A stretch of 64,000 nt of DNA from Dasypus novemcinctus (Eukaryota; Chordata; Mammalia; Cingulata; Dasypodidae): contig NC_080690.1 of NCBI RefSeq assembly GCF_030445035.2, positions 27,616,796-27,680,795 on the forward strand, read 5' to 3'. The notes below the pieces were generated by a model. It saw only the letters and a list, made by a program, of their open reading frames with translations. It was not told the DNA's origin and did no database searches. The first letter of the stretch is position 1, and every line of letters starts with the position of its first letter. The position numbers were made by a program, and so were the translations under genes. Below are positions 60,557 to 64,000 of the stretch, piece after piece.

Positions 60557-60882
60557 AGGGGTCAGTAACCAAGAGCCTAAATTCAGTCTGTCAGTTAAGA
60601 GTTAAGTACGGGCTGTGAGCCAGGAAGAGTCTCTACATTTTAAATGGTTTTTAAAAAAATCAAATGAAGAATAATGTTATGAAATTCAGATTTTCAGTGT
60701 TAATAAATAAAGTTTTCTTTATTTTATTGGGAAACAGCCATGCCTATTCATTTCCATATCATCTGTGGTACCTTAAGTACTACACAGACAGAGTTCAGTA
60801 CAGTAGTTGTGAGAAAGAACACATGGTCACAAAACCTGATATAATCACTACCCGGCCCTTTATGGAATAATTGGGACAACCC
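60557..60882 (+). mobile_element. hAT (Charlie-group) non-autonomous DNA transposon relic
   Basis: Left end CAGGGGTC (60557-60564), right end ACAACCCCTC (about 60873-60882). The interior 'aataaataaagttttcttta' and 'gggaaacagccatgcctatt' match a very common mammalian hAT relic. The overlapping 68- and 80-codon frames are not genes. Confidence 0.75.
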
Positions 60883-62199
60883 CTCTTTAACGGTTCCTGG
60901 GAATAACTGCTCTATAACCCTTGAAACCAGTATCCAAGACATTCTGATCTCACCATGGCAAGAAGAAATCAAGCAATTAGAGGGTAGCAAATGTTACTCT
61001 CAATTTGTGCAGAATAATGTTGATGAGGAAATTTCAAAGAGAAAATTCTAAAAATCAGCATAGCTTGCCTTTCAAAACAAAACAAAACAAGACAAAGAAA
61101 TATAATTAGCATCTTAATTCAGAGACAAGCGACTATATTTGGGTGTTAAGAGTTTCTGCTAGCAAAAATACTGCTGTTTTGCATTAGTCTGAGAAACTAT
61201 CTGGAAAAACAAACTAGAATCTGAAATAGCTGAGATGGAGGCTACAGATAATCACATTCGTGATGATTTTTTAAAAAAATCTTTATTTGGTCTTACTGGA
61301 TATCCATACTGTAATACTTTACTGTAGAGAAACATAATTTATTGTCTAAATTAAATCTAGATGTCAAAATCTATTTCACATTGTCCTTTCGGATAAATCC
61401 ATCAGTAAGCAACAGTAAAATGTCTGATTTTGAGGCAATACTCCAATCCAACCTATTCCAATGTACATTGAGTGGGGCTAAGCCATCTGTATTTTGCCAA
61501 TACACTAGAATAAAATAAGAAGGTCCTTGCAAAGTATGAAAAGCAGCACCTACCCTGTACTAAAGCCCTCAATAAAAGGTTAGCCATCATTAACTGGATT
61601 GCTCAAGTTTAATCATCATTTCCATAGCTTCTATACACTCAGTTCCTGCACTGATGAATATTTCTGAACATGTTAAAAATGCATCATCATCTCTTCTAGG
61701 TCCTACTGAGTATCGCTCTCCAGGAGTCTCCAGGAGCATCTTGGCAGTCATGCAAAGGCTACAGCAGCCTCAAATTCAAAGATCCCCTCTCCAGAAGCCA
61801 TGGTCACTTTGTTTGCTCAGGCAGAGCCAGTATTCCCCAAGCCATATGGAAACAAAACATCTTTCCAGAAGCAGAAAAAGGGAAAAATTCTTCTAATTTT
61901 ATTGGAACGTGAATGGAAGTGGTGTGCAATGATCTCATTCAATCTTGCTCAACAAAGAAAGTTGCGCCATTTTGAGGAGGGAGAGAAAATGATCATTTTA
62001 ATCTGGGCACAAGAATTTATATTGCAACTAAATGTGACCCTTCACAAAGGTAATGAACATTTTTAAAAAATGTGTCTGCAGGGAGAGTTTCTATTCTGTC
62101 TTCCCCTAATACCTGGCTCCATCACAACAACAGCCACCATCCCACCTGGTCAAACTGGTTCAAGTAACATTTTTCACACTGAAGCCTCAGTCACCTTCC
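60883..62199. other. No gene seen
   Basis: Frames up to 88 codons (61654-62066) have no recognisable domain or splice context that I can support. Confidence 0.5.
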
Positions 62200-62720
62200 T
62201 CATCTGTTTCTCTGATTAGGTTGCTCCCAAGCCTAATAGCTGATACTTGATTGCCATTGTTTACAGGATGAAATAGAAGTTAATCATCATGACCTCGCAA
62301 TACATTTCAAGCCTTATGGCCCAAATTAATTCAGTTCCTTGGAGTCCCCTGGTCATCTGGATGTGCTTTATAGTCTTATTCTATGGGGAGCTTATTTGTT
62401 TATTTAAATTTGTTTCTCTCTTGTCTTGGTGCACCCTCTCTTCCTCCCTTCCTTGCTTATCCAGACAGCTCCCACTGTTCTTTCAAGTTTCAGTTGTGAC
62501 AAGGAAGTCCTTTCCATCCCCCAAATCTGAGTAGATACCTATTTTTGGTGCCACCATAGCTCACTGCACAGACCTGTATCACAACCCCTGCTACAACCAC
62601 AGAAACCTCAGTTTACTTTCTTGCAATGTGCTCCCATCCCATTCCCAATTCTCTTATTTGATCATCATGGAGTAAGTGCTGGATAAATTATTGACAAAAT
62701 AATAAAGGAATAAATAAAAT
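62200..62720 (+). repeat. L2 LINE 3' end relic
   Basis: L2-like order: 'tttacaggatgaaatagaag' (62260-62279), a C/T-rich 'cctcccttccttgcttatcc' block, 'gttctttcaagtttcagttg', and a 3' 'gtaagtgctggataaattat' end (62673-62692). Confidence 0.65.
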
Positions 62721-64000
62721 TAAGAAACAGGTGAGCCAGGAGAAACGACTATAGGCTTGTGTTATTGTTATTGCCATTAATACCATAGTTAGTATTAAAT
62801 TTAATTTTCTCTCCAAAGCTTTTCATGGATAAATTTTTTTCTAAAAGCATTTGCTTCAGCCTAGTACTACTATGGACTCCAGTCTAACTTTCCCATCCAA
62901 CCAAACTTCCTTAGCCAACACCTTAATCTCTGGCAATAGTCCCCACCACTCAGCCGAATTCTCCCTGAAGGCTTTCATTCTCATTTCTGTTCCTACTTTT
63001 TAACCTAGTATCGTTCAATCCATTTGTGGTTGGTAAGTATGATGAATGGGTATTCACGAGTTTGTGTGAGATGTGCCTCCCTCAAACTTTGTAACAATGG
63101 TAGCACATTATCTATCTCAAGTGAAAAACAAAAACAAAAACTAGTATTGCTCCACCTACGTCTTTCTAAGTCTGGATTAAATCAAGCAATTGTGAACATT
63201 TATACCTTCTACTCACTGTTAATCTCTACAAACTTTTTTTCTTATCCTATTATTTGTAGCTAATACTTGGGATGACTAGATTTGAGTGATGAGTCCACCA
63301 ACTGTGTAATTTTAACTTAGGAAAGTAGTTTACTTTCCCTGAACCTTCATTTCCTCATCTAAAAATGTCACTATAATCATAATTTTGCCTCAAAGTTGTT
63401 AGAACTATTTACCAATAGGCATATGAAAGCATCTAGCACAAGTCCCAGTATATAAGGAGTCAGTGGATATTTATTACCCATGTATGTCTTAAAATCCAAT
63501 GATCTTAGACAGTCATTTGTCAATGTCTTTATTAAAAATTTGTATAATAAGAATCTGCTTTTCATTTAACTCAATTAACTATTTCAAATACTTCCCATTT
63601 TTAAATAAGATTTACACTAATAATTCTTTATAAGTTCCTTTTCTTTAAATACAACAATGCAGTAATTGTGTTGGCAGCCCTGCATTTTGTAAGTACTTGT
63701 CTCTTTGAAATGCAATCACCATCTGCTTGCTATTCACACTTAGTTCCCACTTGCTGCTTGACCTCTTTTAAATAGGCACATTCATTTGCATCTTCAAATT
63801 TGTTCATTTTATTAAGTCATTGACTGCATTAGCAATGTGTGTGACCAGTGGAAAGTACTCATGGCCAAGATGGGTCAAACCAGGACAGAGTGGTTTGGCA
63901 TCTTCAGGAAAGACAGTGGGAAGAGATAAAGAAAGGATTCAGGAGAGAGAAAAAAAAAAAAAAAAGGAAAACAAGAGTAAAAATGTCCTCAGCCAAATCT
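62721..64000. other. No gene; MIR near 63.30-63.48 kb
   Basis: A forward MIR relic is visible ('cttcatttcctcatctaaaa', 63345-63364). The A17 run at 63950-63966 has no clear element attached. No gene is seen. Confidence 0.5.

Overview
This is a gene-poor piece of a placental-mammal nuclear genome, most probably from a xenarthran and best fitting an armadillo. The main clue is at least seven copies of a tRNA-headed SINE of the armadillo DAS type, some full length, some reversed and some dimeric. They sit among L1 elements, an ERV-L-like provirus, solo LTRs, MIR/L2 relics and hAT DNA-transposon relics. I found no intact host protein-coding gene, no RNA gene that looks functional, no CRISPR array and no bacterial or phage feature. 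The only recognisable host gene is a dead processed copy of PSMA1.

Layout. 1-14 kb: mostly anonymous AT-rich DNA with a candidate LTR carrying a SINE (1.9-2.9 kb), two minus-strand LTR candidates (3.5-4.1 and 13.4-13.8 kb), a short DNA transposon (6.5 kb), MIRs and a dimeric SINE (10.8 kb). 14.76-18.96 kb: an L1 with both ends and a 14-bp target-site duplication but most of ORF2 missing. 20.4-21.5 kb: the PSMA1 pseudogene on the minus strand, with a SINE at its 5' edge. 23.1-29.8 kb: a complete-ended minus-strand ERV-L-like provirus with paired LTRs, a 5-bp target duplication, gag, protease, RT/RNase H, integrase and a trailing dUTPase, and no env seen. 30-36.6 kb: old repeats and simple-sequence tracts. 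36.6-44.9 kb: a near full-length minus-strand L1 with two later insertions in it (a solo LTR and a plus-strand L1 3' fragment). Its 5' UTR holds about eleven tandem units of about 108 bp.

45-64 kb: old L1 fragments, a 2.1-kb antisense repeat block between two 80-90-bp direct repeats (47.7-50.0 kb), more SINEs with clear target duplications, an LTR with a 4-bp TATA duplication (54.9-55.4 kb), a related pair of LTRs at 57.4 and 59.3 kb, and two hAT-type relics near 60 kb.

The features do not work together as a pathway. The window is a layered record of retrotransposition, and the nesting gives relative ages: MIR/L2/old L1 first, then the ERV-L provirus and L1s, then LTRs and SINEs inserted into them. 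Element edges without a stated target duplication are approximate. I found no convincing new biological system. The most unusual structures are the L1 5' UTR tandem array, the 81-bp coding repeat in the ERV gag, and the long direct repeats at 47.7/49.9 kb.
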